42,977 nt of DNA from Rubrivivax sp. (GTDB lineage: Bacteria; Pseudomonadota; Gammaproteobacteria; Burkholderiales; Burkholderiaceae_C): contig JAEUPD010000135.1 of NCBI GenBank assembly GCA_016788525.1, positions 1-42,977 of the forward strand, in the 5' to 3' direction. This document shows positions 33,479-42,977 of the stretch, piece by piece. The notes beneath the pieces are model-generated. The model made no database searches and had not been told where the DNA came from. It saw only the letters and a list, made by a program, of their open reading frames with translations. Made by a program: the position numbers and the translations under genes. Positions within the stretch are counted from its first letter, which is position 1. Each line of letters opens with the position of its first letter.

Positions 33479-34183
33479 TCAACCTCGCGGCGCCGCCGCG
33501 GGCGCGTCGCCGGCCGCGTTCGGCAGGGCCGCAGCCATCGGCGTGGCGCGCGTGAAGGCGAGCTGCACCTCGCCCAGGCGGATGCCGAACTTGCTCATCG
33601 TTGCGCGGTTGAGCATCACGCGCTCGTCGACGAGGTGCATCCAGTCGTCGAACTGCACCTCCCAGACGCGGCCGTCCACCGGCAGGCGCAACGTGTAGGC
33701 CCAGCGAAAGCTGTTGCCTGCGGTCTGGCCGCCGGCCTCGCCCACCACGTCGTCGGCGCGGCCCGTGTATCGGCCAGCGCCATGGTGCGTGAGGCGCCAC
33801 ACGCGGCGCTCCTGCGAGCCGTCGCTGTAGGTGAAGCGTTCGTCGAGCACGCCCTGCTCGCGGCCGGGCTCGCCGCTCCAGCGGCACTGCATGTTCACGG
33901 TGAAGCGGCGCACCACCTTGCCGGCACGGTCGACGAAGACGCCGTGGGCCCGCACCTCGCCGTCAAAGTAGCGGCGCAGGTCCAGCAGCGGCCGCTCAGC
34001 GGCGTAGTCGCTGACCGCCGGCGAGCTGCAACCGGCCAGCGCAAACGGGGCGGCGGCGGCGGCCAGCCACAGGCTGCGGCGGCGGCCGTCGCATCGGGGC
34101 CCTGGCGCGGGCGCGGGCTGCGAGGCCATCGTGGCACTGGCAAAGCCGGGTGAGGCAGATGAGGCAATCGTCATGAGATTCAT
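33479..34183 (-). CDS. DUF3833 lipoprotein
   Basis: A protein of 234 residues from the ATG at 34183. Its signal region is RRRSLWLAAAAAPFALAGC with the lipobox LAGC, so it should be a lipoprotein anchored in a membrane of the envelope. The long n-region suggests that translation might really start at a later ATG (such as MASQPAPAPG). The mature part matches DUF3833 (LDLRRYFDGEVRAHGVFVDR, YSDGSQERRVWRLTHHG, DDWMHLVDERVMLNRA). The family has no proven function. Its first base overlaps the stop of the transporter gene (ATGA). Confidence 0.85.
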   Translation of the reverse strand: MNLMTIASSASPGFASATMASQPAPAPGPRCDGRRRSLWLAAAAAPFALAGCSSPAVSDYAAERPLLDLRRYFDGEVRAHGVFVDRAGKVVRRFTVNMQCRWSGEPGREQGVLDERFTYSDGSQERRVWRLTHHGAGRYTGRADDVVGEAGGQTAGNSFRWAYTLRLPVDGRVWEVQFDDWMHLVDERVMLNRATMSKFGIRLGEVQLAFTRATPMAAALPNAAGDAPAAAPRG

Positions 34184-35595
34184 CGTGAGTATTGGGCGTC
34201 CGGCAGCGAGATGCGCCAGCGCCACACCAGCGCCGCGGCGAGCGCCTTCACGGCGCAGGGCACGAGCGCGTAGCAGATGGCCAGCGCGGTGAGCGAGTTC
34301 GCATCGCCCACGCCGGGGGCATAGCCGAGCGCCTGCACCAGTGGCAGGGCGAGCCCGGCGGCCGCGGCCAGCGTCAGCTTGGCGGTGAAGTTCCACCAGC
34401 CGAACCACAGGCCCTCGATGCCACGGGGCCCGGCGCCCGCCTGCGTGCGCATCGGAGCGGCGTGCTCTGCCCGGTGGCGGCGGATGAGTGCTGCCAGCAG
34501 TGCCGGAGGCACCACGAGTTCGGCGCCAAGCGCCAGGCCGGAAACCAGGCACACGAGCGCGAACAGCGGCAGGTCGCCCGCGCCGAGCAGCGCCGCGCCG
34601 GCGAATGACGCGATGGCCAGCCCCATGCTGGCAAGCCACGGACGCACGAGGCCGTGTCGGCGCACCGCGCGCACCCACAGCGGCATGCCCAGCGCCGCGG
34701 AAGCGAAGTAAAGCCCGAGCAGCCAACCTTCCGCCGCGCCAGCGGCTTGCAGCACGTCGCGCACGTAGAAGAGCACGAGGCTGGCCGGGATGGCACTGGC
34801 CAGCCCGCTGGCCAGCACCACGGCCATCAGGCGACGGAACCCGGCGTCGAGCCAGGGGCTGCGGGAAGGGGCGGCGCATGGCTCGGAGCCGCCCGCTGCA
34901 GCCGGCCCGGCGATGACGGCGGGTGCGGCTTCGCGCGGCAGCACGCGGGCCAGCGTCAGCCAGCCGGCGATCAACAGGCCGGCCAGCAACGCGACCGTGA
35001 CGGCCCAGCCGGCCATCGACGGCAGTACGCTGGCCACCAGCACGCCGGCCAGCGCCAGTGTCTCGCGGGCGCCAACCCACCGTGCCTGCTCGGCCGTGCC
35101 GCCACCCAGCCGCACGGCCCAGGCTTGATGCGTGACCATCGCCAGGCTGTAGCCGAGCGACGTGAGCACGAGGGCCGCCGCGGCCCAGGCCAGCAATGCA
35201 TGTGGCTCGCCGCGCAGGGCGGGGGGTGCAAAGAACAGCCCAGCCATGCCGAGCGCAATGGCGGCCGCTGCGGCCCCGGCCGCCCCCCAGGCGCGGCGCG
35301 CCGAGCGCGCGAACAGCCCGTCGACGCGCGCCCCGAGCCAGGGATCGACGAAGGCATCGAGCACGCGAACTGCCAGCAGCAACAGGCCGACCCAGCCGAG
35401 CGGCAGCGCCCACGTGCCGGCGGCGTGCGCGGGCCACTGCACATACAAAGGCAGCGCGGCGAAGGCCAACGGCAGCGCGAAAAGGCCGTAGAGCACCGTG
35501 TGCGGCAGCGGCGGCTGCAGCGCGGGTGCCGGCGGCGCACCCATCGCCGGTGCCGCCGGCGCCGATGCAGACAACGGCGAAGCGCTGGGGCTCAT
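34180..35595 (-). CDS. MFS transporter of the GPH/MelB type
   Basis: A 471-residue membrane protein with about 12 predicted helices, beginning LYGLFALPLAFAALPLYVQWP. The GPH-family motif DAFVDPWLGARVD in the first loop is clear. This family (melibiose carrier group, COG2211) moves sugars or lipids such as lysophospholipids with a cation. In this operon a lipid or lipid precursor is the likelier cargo. The start ATG overlaps the stop of the chalcone-isomerase-like gene (ATGA), and its own stop overlaps the next gene. The Ala/Pro-rich N-terminal 25 residues are probably cytoplasmic. Confidence 0.85.
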   Translation of the reverse strand: MSPSASPLSASAPAAPAMGAPPAPALQPPLPHTVLYGLFALPLAFAALPLYVQWPAHAAGTWALPLGWVGLLLLAVRVLDAFVDPWLGARVDGLFARSARRAWGAAGAAAAAIALGMAGLFFAPPALRGEPHALLAWAAAALVLTSLGYSLAMVTHQAWAVRLGGGTAEQARWVGARETLALAGVLVASVLPSMAGWAVTVALLAGLLIAGWLTLARVLPREAAPAVIAGPAAAGGSEPCAAPSRSPWLDAGFRRLMAVVLASGLASAIPASLVLFYVRDVLQAAGAAEGWLLGLYFASAALGMPLWVRAVRRHGLVRPWLASMGLAIASFAGAALLGAGDLPLFALVCLVSGLALGAELVVPPALLAALIRRHRAEHAAPMRTQAGAGPRGIEGLWFGWWNFTAKLTLAAAAGLALPLVQALGYAPGVGDANSLTALAICYALVPCAVKALAAALVWRWRISLPDAQYSR

Positions 35596-36194
35596 GTCGG
35601 GGCCTTCGAGCCGAGCAGCTGCTCGCGCAGCTGCGGCCGCGACGTCTGCGCCGCGAGCCAGATGCCGAAGAAGCGCGGTCCGAAGCCGGCATCGACCAAT
35701 TCCAGCGGCGCGCCTTCGTTGGTGGCAAAGCGTGTGGTGCCGCTGGCCGGACTCCAATGGCCCGTGATGCGGTCGCCGGAGCGCACATCGGGAAACGCGC
35801 GTCGCATGAACTGCCCCCATCGCTCGGCGCTGCCTTCATCAAGGCTCGCGTTGCCGGCCAAGCGGCGCATCTCGGCCAGTGAGAAGTCGGCGATCGCGGA
35901 ACCCGTGAGGGCGCGGCGGTAGTGGATCTCGAGCACGAGCGGGTGGGCGGCGAAGGCGGCGGCGTCGAAGTTGTCCAGCGCGAAGAGGCTGGCTTCGTAC
36001 ACGCTCATGCCGAGGACGCGCAGCGTGCCGGTGCCGATGCGCCGGGAGTCGGCAAGCCAAGGGTGGCCTCGCACGCGCGAGGCTTCAGCGACGGCCGGCG
36101 AACCAGCCGGCGTGGCCGCCGGCGCGGGCAGGGCCGCGCCGGCGAGCCATGCACAGGAGGCGCTCAGCCAGGTCCGACGGCAGGCGTTCATCAT
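35592..36194 (-). CDS. chalcone-isomerase-like secreted protein
   Basis: A 200-residue protein with a signal peptide (MMNACRRTWLSASCAWLAG, cleavage near residue 27). The mature domain matches the chalcone isomerase-like family (RIGTGTLRVLGMSVYEASLFAL, ALVLEIHYRRALTGSAIADFS, FFGIWLA). Bacterial members of this fold are usually not isomerases of flavonoids; several bind fatty acids or lack the catalytic residues. It is probably periplasmic. It lies 48 bases after the methyltransferase gene, the largest gap in the operon, and its stop overlaps the transporter gene start. Confidence 0.82.
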   Translation of the reverse strand: MMNACRRTWLSASCAWLAGAALPAPAATPAGSPAVAEASRVRGHPWLADSRRIGTGTLRVLGMSVYEASLFALDNFDAAAFAAHPLVLEIHYRRALTGSAIADFSLAEMRRLAGNASLDEGSAERWGQFMRRAFPDVRSGDRITGHWSPASGTTRFATNEGAPLELVDAGFGPRFFGIWLAAQTSRPQLREQLLGSKAPT

Positions 36195-36242
36195 CGTGGG
36201 CCGTTGCGCTGGTGCTGTGCGAGGCGCACGATGCCGCTTGCG

Positions 36243-37595
36243 CTAGCGCGCGCCACCGGCCGCACGGTGCCGCAGCGTGAACTGGCGTACGTCGGTCTGC
36301 CCGGTGGCGAACGCCGCCTCGCAGTACGCGAGGTAGAAGTCCCACAGGCGAACGAAGCGTGCGTCGTGGCCAAGTGCCTCGACCTGCGCACGCGCGCGGT
36401 GGAAGGCCTCGCGCCAATGGGCCAGGGTGCGTGCGTAGTCGGCGCCGAAGGCCAGATCCTGCACGACCTCGAGGCCGCCCCTGGCCGCCTCGCGCCGGAA
36501 CACCTCGGCGCTGGGCAACAGGCCGCCCGGAAACACGTACTGCTGGATGAAGTCGGTGCCGCGCACATAGCGTTCGAACAGGTCGTCGCGGATGCAGATC
36601 ACCTGCACGCAGGCGCGGCCGTCTTCGGCCAGGCAGCGGCGCAGGGTGTCGAAGTAGGTGGGCCACCAGGCGCGGCCGACGGCTTCGAACATCTCGACCG
36701 ACACGATGGCGTCGTAGGGCCGGCCCTGGGTCTGCACCTCGGCGGCCAGGTCGCGGTAGTCCTGCAACCGGAGGTCGGCACGCGCCCCGAGACCGAGGTG
36801 CTCGAGCCGTTGCTGCGCATAGGCCAGCTGCTCGTGCGACAACGTCACTCCCACCAGGCGCGCGCCGCGCAGCACCGCCGCCTCGGCCACGGCGCCCCAT
36901 CCGCAGCCGATCTCGAGCACTCGGCTGCCGGGGCCGACGCCGGCTTCATCGAGTGCGCGGCGCACCTTGCGGTGCTGAGCCTCGGGCAGCGGCATCGCGG
37001 CATCACCGGCGAACCACGCACTCGAGTAGTTCATCGTCGGGTCGAGCCACGCGGAATAGAAGTCGTTGCCGAGATCGTAGTGAGCCTCGATGTTGCGGCG
37101 GCTGCCGGTGCGCGAGTTGCGGCGCAGCCAGTGCGTGACGCGGTAGGCGAGCGTGCCGAGCCGGCTGCCGTAGACGGCGCGCTCCAGGTTCTGGCGGTTG
37201 TGCATGAACAGCGACAGCAGCGCGGGCAGGTCGGGCGCGTTCCACTGGCCTTCGAGGTACGACTCGGCCAGGCCGATGTCGCCGCTGCGCAGCACGCGCT
37301 CGAACACCGCCACGTCATGCACCTGGATGCTGGCCTGCAGCGACGGCCCCCCCAGGGCCGCCGAGCCGCCCGGCGCGCCGAAGGTCTGCGTGCCCCAGGG
37401 CGTGCGCAGCTCCAACGAACCGTGCTGCAGGCGGCCGAGCAGCGCGAGCACCGTGCGCGCCGCGCGCGGCACGCGCTGCCGCAGCGGGGAAGAGGAGGCC
37501 GCGGAACCTGCGGTTCCGGACAGCGAGGGCAGCTTGGGAAGCGAAACCTCGTTCGGCGGCAGGCCGGTGGCGCTGGCCAGGGACGTGCTGTTCAT
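36243..37595 (-). CDS. cyclopropane-fatty-acid-synthase-like methyltransferase
   Basis: A 450-residue SAM-dependent methyltransferase of the CfaS family. The N-terminal lipid-binding domain (about 50-160) precedes AHYDLGNDFYSAWLDPTMNYSSAWF (the family hallmark), the SAM-binding loop VLEIGCGWGAVAEAA (about 250) and QQYVFPGGLLPS. It transfers a methylene or methyl group to an acyl-chain double bond of phospholipid. Paralogues near DUF1365 and COG2907 genes in other bacteria make methylated or furan fatty acids instead of cyclopropanes, so the exact product is open. The ATG overlaps the DUF1365 stop (ATGA). Confidence 0.9.
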   Translation of the reverse strand: MNSTSLASATGLPPNEVSLPKLPSLSGTAGSAASSSPLRQRVPRAARTVLALLGRLQHGSLELRTPWGTQTFGAPGGSAALGGPSLQASIQVHDVAVFERVLRSGDIGLAESYLEGQWNAPDLPALLSLFMHNRQNLERAVYGSRLGTLAYRVTHWLRRNSRTGSRRNIEAHYDLGNDFYSAWLDPTMNYSSAWFAGDAAMPLPEAQHRKVRRALDEAGVGPGSRVLEIGCGWGAVAEAAVLRGARLVGVTLSHEQLAYAQQRLEHLGLGARADLRLQDYRDLAAEVQTQGRPYDAIVSVEMFEAVGRAWWPTYFDTLRRCLAEDGRACVQVICIRDDLFERYVRGTDFIQQYVFPGGLLPSAEVFRREAARGGLEVVQDLAFGADYARTLAHWREAFHRARAQVEALGHDARFVRLWDFYLAYCEAAFATGQTDVRQFTLRHRAAGGAR

Positions 37596-38431
37596 GCGGG
37601 GTGCTCTTGCGGCGAGGGTGTTGCGGCCAGAGAAGGAGTCGTTGACGAGGCAGCCGCCGGCAGCGACCGGCGGTCGGCCTGCCGCGTCACGGTGTGTGCG
37701 GGCGGCGCCGGTTTGCGGTGGAACGGCACGCGCCCGAGCCACAAGCGCAGCGCCTGCCAATGGATGCGCGCCACCACGCCCAGCGTGAGCAGCGGCATGC
37801 GCAGCAGGGCGGCGCGGGCGGCGGCTCCGGTGAGGGGGGTGAGTCGCCCCGAGATGCTGGTGGTGAGCAGGAGCCCTGCCCCGTCGTGGTGATCGACGCG
37901 GGCGACGATGCGCCCGGCGGTGCGCAGGAAGCGGAAGCGGTAGTCGCCCCCCACGCCGAGAAACGGCGACACATGGAACGACTTGGAGGCCACCAGCGTG
38001 CGGCCCCAAGCCACGTCGGGCCCGCCGAGCAGGTAGCAGTGGCGCTCGCCGAAGGTGTTGTTCACCTCGGCCACTACCGCGCGCAGGCGGCCGTCGGTGC
38101 GGTGGCAGTACCAGAAGCTCACCGGCTTGAAGACGAAGCCGAGGACGCGCGGGTAGGTCTGCAGCCAGATTTCGCCATCGGCATCGTGCACGCCGTGGGC
38201 GGCCAGGAGCCGTTCGATCCATGCCAAGGCGTCGGCGCCACCGTCGCCGTGATCCTGGTCATGGAAGGACATCCACGTGCGGCGGTTGCGCGGCAAGGGG
38301 GCTGCAGCAGCGTCGCGCGCCCAGCGCCGCATGGGCAGCAGCACGCACATCGTCGGGTACTCGAACGCGTGCACTTTCGGGCGCAGGCGCTCATGGCGGA
38401 CCTGCCCAATGACCAGAGCCGCGCCGGTCAT
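37592..38431 (-). CDS. DUF1365 family protein
   Basis: A 279-residue DUF1365 (COG3496) protein. It has the start VIGQVRHERLRPKVHAFEYPT and the family block FVFKPVSFWYCHRTDGRLRAVVAEVNNTFGERHCYLL. The family is nearly always next to a COG2907 flavoprotein and a CfaS-like methyltransferase, as here, so it probably acts with them on fatty acyl chains. Its biochemical activity is not established. The last 35 residues are Ser/Pro-rich and probably unstructured. The start overlaps the stop of the flavoprotein gene (ATGA). Confidence 0.88.
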   Translation of the reverse strand: MTGAALVIGQVRHERLRPKVHAFEYPTMCVLLPMRRWARDAAAAPLPRNRRTWMSFHDQDHGDGGADALAWIERLLAAHGVHDADGEIWLQTYPRVLGFVFKPVSFWYCHRTDGRLRAVVAEVNNTFGERHCYLLGGPDVAWGRTLVASKSFHVSPFLGVGGDYRFRFLRTAGRIVARVDHHDGAGLLLTTSISGRLTPLTGAAARAALLRMPLLTLGVVARIHWQALRLWLGRVPFHRKPAPPAHTVTRQADRRSLPAAASSTTPSLAATPSPQEHPA

Positions 38432-39888
38432 GCCGGGCTCGGCTGCGTCATGGGCGGCGGCACCTCCGCGGCCGGCGCCAGGCCCGGCGGTGCGGGCTGG
38501 CCGCCGGAGGCGTCGAACCCGGTGCGCGCCAGCCAGGCTCGCACGCCCTGGGCGGCGGCCAGGCCTGCCTTCAGGCCGTCTTCGTGAAAGCCGTAGCCGC
38601 ACCAAGCGCCGCAGAACCACACGCGGTCCTGGCCTTGGATCTCGATGAGGCGGCGCTGCGCGCGCACGGCGTCGAGGTCGAACACCGGATGCGCATAGTG
38701 GTAGCGGCCGAGCACCAGGTCTTCGCGCGGGGGGCGCAGCGGATTGAGCGACACCAGCAGCGGCTTGGCGAACGGCAGCGGCTGCAGCCGGTTCAGCCAG
38801 TAGTGCAGACACACGGCCTCGGGGGCGGCGCCCGCGCCGCCAGCACGCTCGTAGTTCCAGGCCGCCCAGGCGCGCGGCAGGCGCGGCATCAGCGAGGCGT
38901 CGGTGTGCAGCACCGCGAGGTTGGCACGCGTGCGCAAGGGCCCGAGCACCTGGCGTTCGGCCACGCTGGCTTCGGGGCCGAGCAGCGACAGCGCCTGCGG
39001 CGCGTGGCAGGCCAGTACCACGGCGTCGAAGCGCTCGGTGCCGGCCTCGGTGGTGACGAACACACCTTCGGGCCGGCGCCGCAGCTGCAGCACCGCGGTG
39101 CCTTGCCGGGCGTCGGGAATGCGCTTCAGCATCGCCTCGACGTAGCGGCGCGAACCGCCCCGCACGGTGCGCCATGGCGGCCGGCCCTCCACCTGGAGCA
39201 GGCCGTGGTTGTGGCAGAAGCGGATCAGCGTGCCGACCGGGAAGCGCAGCATCTGGTCGGTGGGGCACGACCAGATGCTGCCGATCATCGGCAGAAGGTA
39301 GCCGTGCACGAACGGGCCGCCGAAGCGGTGGCGCAGCAGGAAGTCGGCCAGGGGCTCTTCCAGCCGCGCGTCGGCGCCGCGTGCGGCGATGGACGAGGCA
39401 AAGCGGTTGAAGCGCAGGATGTCGCGCAGCATCCCGAGGAAGGCCGGCGACAGCAGGTTGCGGCGCTGCGCAAAGACACTGGCCAGGGACGCGCCGCTCC
39501 ACTCCAGCCGCCGCGAACGCCCGTCAAGACCGTCTGGCGCCTGCACCGAGAACGACATGTCCGACGCCGCGGTCTCCACGCCGAGGGTGCGGAACAACTC
39601 GATCAGCTGCGGGTACGTGCGCAGGTTGTAGACGAGGAACCCGGTGTCCACGCCATGGGTCACCAGGCGGCCGGAGGTATCCAGCAGCGTCACGTCGACG
39701 GTGTGCGCGTGGCCGCCGAAGTGAGGCTCGCGCTCGAAGAGCGTCACCGCCGCATCAACCTGGCGGGAAAGCGTCCACGCTGCAGCGAGCCCCGCGACGC
39801 CAGCGCCCACCACGGCGATGCGCGGCCCGCCGGGGAGATCAGGCGAGCGGGTGACCGATCCGGGTGGAGGAGGGACGTGGTGAACCAT
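38428..39888 (-). CDS. FAD-dependent amine-oxidase-type flavoprotein (COG2907)
   Basis: A 486-residue flavoprotein. The dinucleotide-binding motif RIAVVGAGVAGLAAAWTLSR and FEREPHFGGHAHTV are near the N-terminus; the C-terminal RVWFCGAWCGYGFHEDGLKAG holds the second FAD contact. It belongs to the amine-oxidase / phytoene-desaturase fold group and COG2907. In bacteria with similar operons these flavoproteins have been linked to oxidation or desaturation of acyl chains. The ATG lies only about 5 bases downstream of the likely transcription start, so the mRNA may be nearly leaderless. It is the first of eight structural genes. Confidence 0.9.
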   Translation of the reverse strand: MVHHVPPPPGSVTRSPDLPGGPRIAVVGAGVAGLAAAWTLSRQVDAAVTLFEREPHFGGHAHTVDVTLLDTSGRLVTHGVDTGFLVYNLRTYPQLIELFRTLGVETAASDMSFSVQAPDGLDGRSRRLEWSGASLASVFAQRRNLLSPAFLGMLRDILRFNRFASSIAARGADARLEEPLADFLLRHRFGGPFVHGYLLPMIGSIWSCPTDQMLRFPVGTLIRFCHNHGLLQVEGRPPWRTVRGGSRRYVEAMLKRIPDARQGTAVLQLRRRPEGVFVTTEAGTERFDAVVLACHAPQALSLLGPEASVAERQVLGPLRTRANLAVLHTDASLMPRLPRAWAAWNYERAGGAGAAPEAVCLHYWLNRLQPLPFAKPLLVSLNPLRPPREDLVLGRYHYAHPVFDLDAVRAQRRLIEIQGQDRVWFCGAWCGYGFHEDGLKAGLAAAQGVRAWLARTGFDASGGQPAPPGLAPAAEVPPPMTQPSPA

Positions 39889-39892
39889 AACG

Positions 39893-39928
39893 GATCGGAA
39901 GTATACCGATCAGTTCAAGATTCATCCA
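39893..39928 (-). promoter_or_regulatory. promoter and operator of the lipid operon
   Basis: On the minus strand a -10 box TATACT (39905-39900) lies 17 bases after a weak -35 TGGATG (39928-39923). The element ACTGATCGGT (39914-39905), imperfectly symmetrical about GATC, touches the -10 box. Further, GATCGG (39893-39898) and CCGATC (39906-39911) form an inverted repeat across it. A bound repressor would block RNA polymerase directly. Confidence 0.6.
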
Positions 39929-40707
39929 GTAGGGGATTTTCGGCGGCGCGCGCTCGGCGGCGCCGGCGGGAGCTTTCGTGGGGCCTCGTCGGACGTGGGG
40001 CCCCGGGTCCTGACCGGCGCCGCCGGCAACCGGGCCGCAGCCCGAGCCGGCGCCGCGGCCCCTGGTGCGGCATTGCCAGCGTGCGGCGTGGTCCCGCCGG
40101 CCGGGGAGCAAAGGCCCCCAAAACAGGTCTGCGACAGCCACTCGTAGATTTGGTCGGGCGTGTACTGGCCCGAGGCCTTGAGCAGCGGCAGCACCGGGTC
40201 GCAGGCGCGGGCATAGAGGGTGAACAGCACCACCTCGGGTGGCAGCGAACCCGACACCGTGCCGTCGCGCTGGGCCTCGGTGATCCAGCCACCCAGGCGG
40301 TCCGACAAGCGCAGCAGCAGGTTCAGATACACCTTGTCGGCGGTGAGCACCGTGCGCAGCGCCGAGTTCTGCGCCGGCAGCGAGGGCATGCGTCCCTCGT
40401 ACAGCGTGCGCATGGTCCAGCGCAGCATGTGGTGCAGCCGCTCGATCGCCGGCCGGGGCGCGGCAGCGTGCTCGATCTCGTCCATCGCGGCCAGCGCGCG
40501 TTCGAGCACGCGCACCATGGCGGCGGCGGCCAGTGCCTCCTTGGATGCGAAGTGCTTGTACAGGCTCGCCTTGGCCATGCCGACTTCGGCGGCCACCTCG
40601 TCCACCGTCATGAAGTCGTAACCCTTGTCAGCCAGCAGGCGGTTGACGACATCGACGATGGCCTCTTCGCGCACCAGGCGCATGCGTTCGCGCAAAGGCG
40701 TGGTCAT
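39922..40707 (-). CDS. TetR-family transcriptional repressor
   Basis: A 261-residue TetR regulator from the ATG at 40707; a methionine 8 codons later is also possible. The helix-turn-helix is FMTVDEVAAEVGMAKASLYKHFASKEAL (about residues 32-59), followed by the helical ligand domain. The C-terminal 65 residues are Ala/Pro/Arg-rich and unusual for the family. The gene lies directly before the lipid operon on the same strand, 33 bases from its first gene. Copies of the element AC(C/T)GATC(A/G)GT precede both this gene (40760-40769) and the operon (39905-39914), so it probably represses both. Ligand unknown. Confidence 0.92.
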   Translation of the reverse strand: MTTPLRERMRLVREEAIVDVVNRLLADKGYDFMTVDEVAAEVGMAKASLYKHFASKEALAAAAMVRVLERALAAMDEIEHAAAPRPAIERLHHMLRWTMRTLYEGRMPSLPAQNSALRTVLTADKVYLNLLLRLSDRLGGWITEAQRDGTVSGSLPPEVVLFTLYARACDPVLPLLKASGQYTPDQIYEWLSQTCFGGLCSPAGGTTPHAGNAAPGAAAPARAAARLPAAPVRTRGPTSDEAPRKLPPAPPSARRRKSPTG

Positions 40708-40745
40708 GGGGAACGTGAATGCATGGTTGGTTGCGCAGACGGCAT

Positions 40746-40769
40746 AGTCTACGTCGAGGACTGATCGGT
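40746..40769 (-). promoter_or_regulatory. candidate tetR promoter and operator
   Basis: ACTGATCGGT (40760-40769, plus strand) matches the operator before the lipid operon (39905-39914, reverse orientation) base for base. A -10-like TAGACT (40751-40746, minus strand) lies beside it, about 40 bases before the TetR start. The -35 is not clear. The site suggests autoregulation. Confidence 0.5.
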
Positions 40770-40868
40770 TGCGGCGAACGTTGTGCCCGCCGAGGCTGCC
40801 GGCCGGGGCCCGGCTTGACCGGCGGTGAGTTGAACGCTGCCTCGGCGAGGCGGGCGCCGAAAAGAAAA

Positions 40869-40890
40869 AAGGCCGGCGTCTGCCGGCCTT
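40869..40890 (-). terminator. intrinsic terminator of hppA
   Basis: On the minus strand AAGGCCGGC pairs with GCCGGCCTT (9 bp, 4-base loop) and is followed by TTTTCTTTT. It lies 45 bases after the hppA stop, and is a strong intrinsic terminator. The other bases between tetR and hppA show nothing more. Confidence 0.9.
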
Positions 40891-40934
40891 GCGAAACCTG
40901 AGCGCCCCGCGAACTCCGGGGCGACCGGGCACGA

Positions 40935-42977
<2,043 letters not shown>

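Overview
The window is GC-rich chromosomal DNA from a betaproteobacterium, most likely of the order Burkholderiales (Rubrivivax/Leptothrix/Methylibium-like). The evidence is the protein style, the gene order thrS-infC-rpmI-rplT-pheS-pheT-ihfA-merR-tRNA-Pro, an IF3 gene starting on a non-ATG codon, and an acyl-CoA gene cluster of the type seen in that order. I see no insertion sequence, prophage or CRISPR array; composition is even throughout.

Region 1 (1-8517, + strand) is a tightly packed acyl-CoA degradation cluster: thiolase C-terminus, a DhlA-like haloalkane dehalogenase, two hotdog thioesterases, two acyl-CoA dehydrogenases (one AidB-like), two short-chain dehydrogenases, an ElaA-type acetyltransferase and a small membrane protein. 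Region 2 (8518-14669) holds a convergent pair of secreted proteins (DUF1223 and an EF-hand protein), an FMN riboswitch controlling ribB through a hairpin that covers its ribosome binding site, the RNA-binding factor Tex, and a patatin-like hydrolase.

Region 3 (14736-22900) is the translation operon. Upstream of thrS is a complete transcription attenuator: a 12-14 residue leader peptide with four threonine codons (all four synonyms) and two phenylalanine codons, a perfect 8-bp antiterminator and an intrinsic terminator. The operon encodes both threonyl- and phenylalanyl-tRNA synthetase, so the leader could sense both charged tRNAs. Other control signals follow: an ATC start for infC, a structured leader before rpmI, and a second attenuator-like structure between rplT and pheS. 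IHF-alpha, a MerR-type regulator and tRNA-Pro(GGG) close the region.

Region 4 (22901-32182) contains a 5 x 12-bp tandem repeat, a two-CBS-domain protein, and a minus-strand operon of a Crp/Fnr-type regulator, ABC ATPase, double-FtsX permease and periplasmic adaptor. Divergent from it are a PaaK/CoF-like adenylating enzyme and a zinc alcohol dehydrogenase, separated by a 59-bp tandem repeat holding two overlapping micro-ORFs.

Region 5 (32231-40707, minus strand) is a TetR gene followed by eight genes, most of them overlapping: a COG2907-type flavoprotein, DUF1365, a cyclopropane-fatty-acid-synthase-like methyltransferase, a chalcone-isomerase-like protein, an MFS transporter, a DUF3833 lipoprotein, an SDR and an NTF2-like protein. 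This is probably a lipid-modification pathway. Both candidate promoters carry the same AC(C/T)GATC(A/G)GT element. The window ends in a membrane proton pyrophosphatase gene (hppA, 5' end missing) whose product carries a C-terminal OmpA-like peptidoglycan-binding domain.

The best candidates for new biology are the dual Thr/Phe attenuator, the HppA-OmpA fusion, the TetR-controlled lipid operon and the micro-ORF repeat. All assignments come from reading the sequence; no database search was run.
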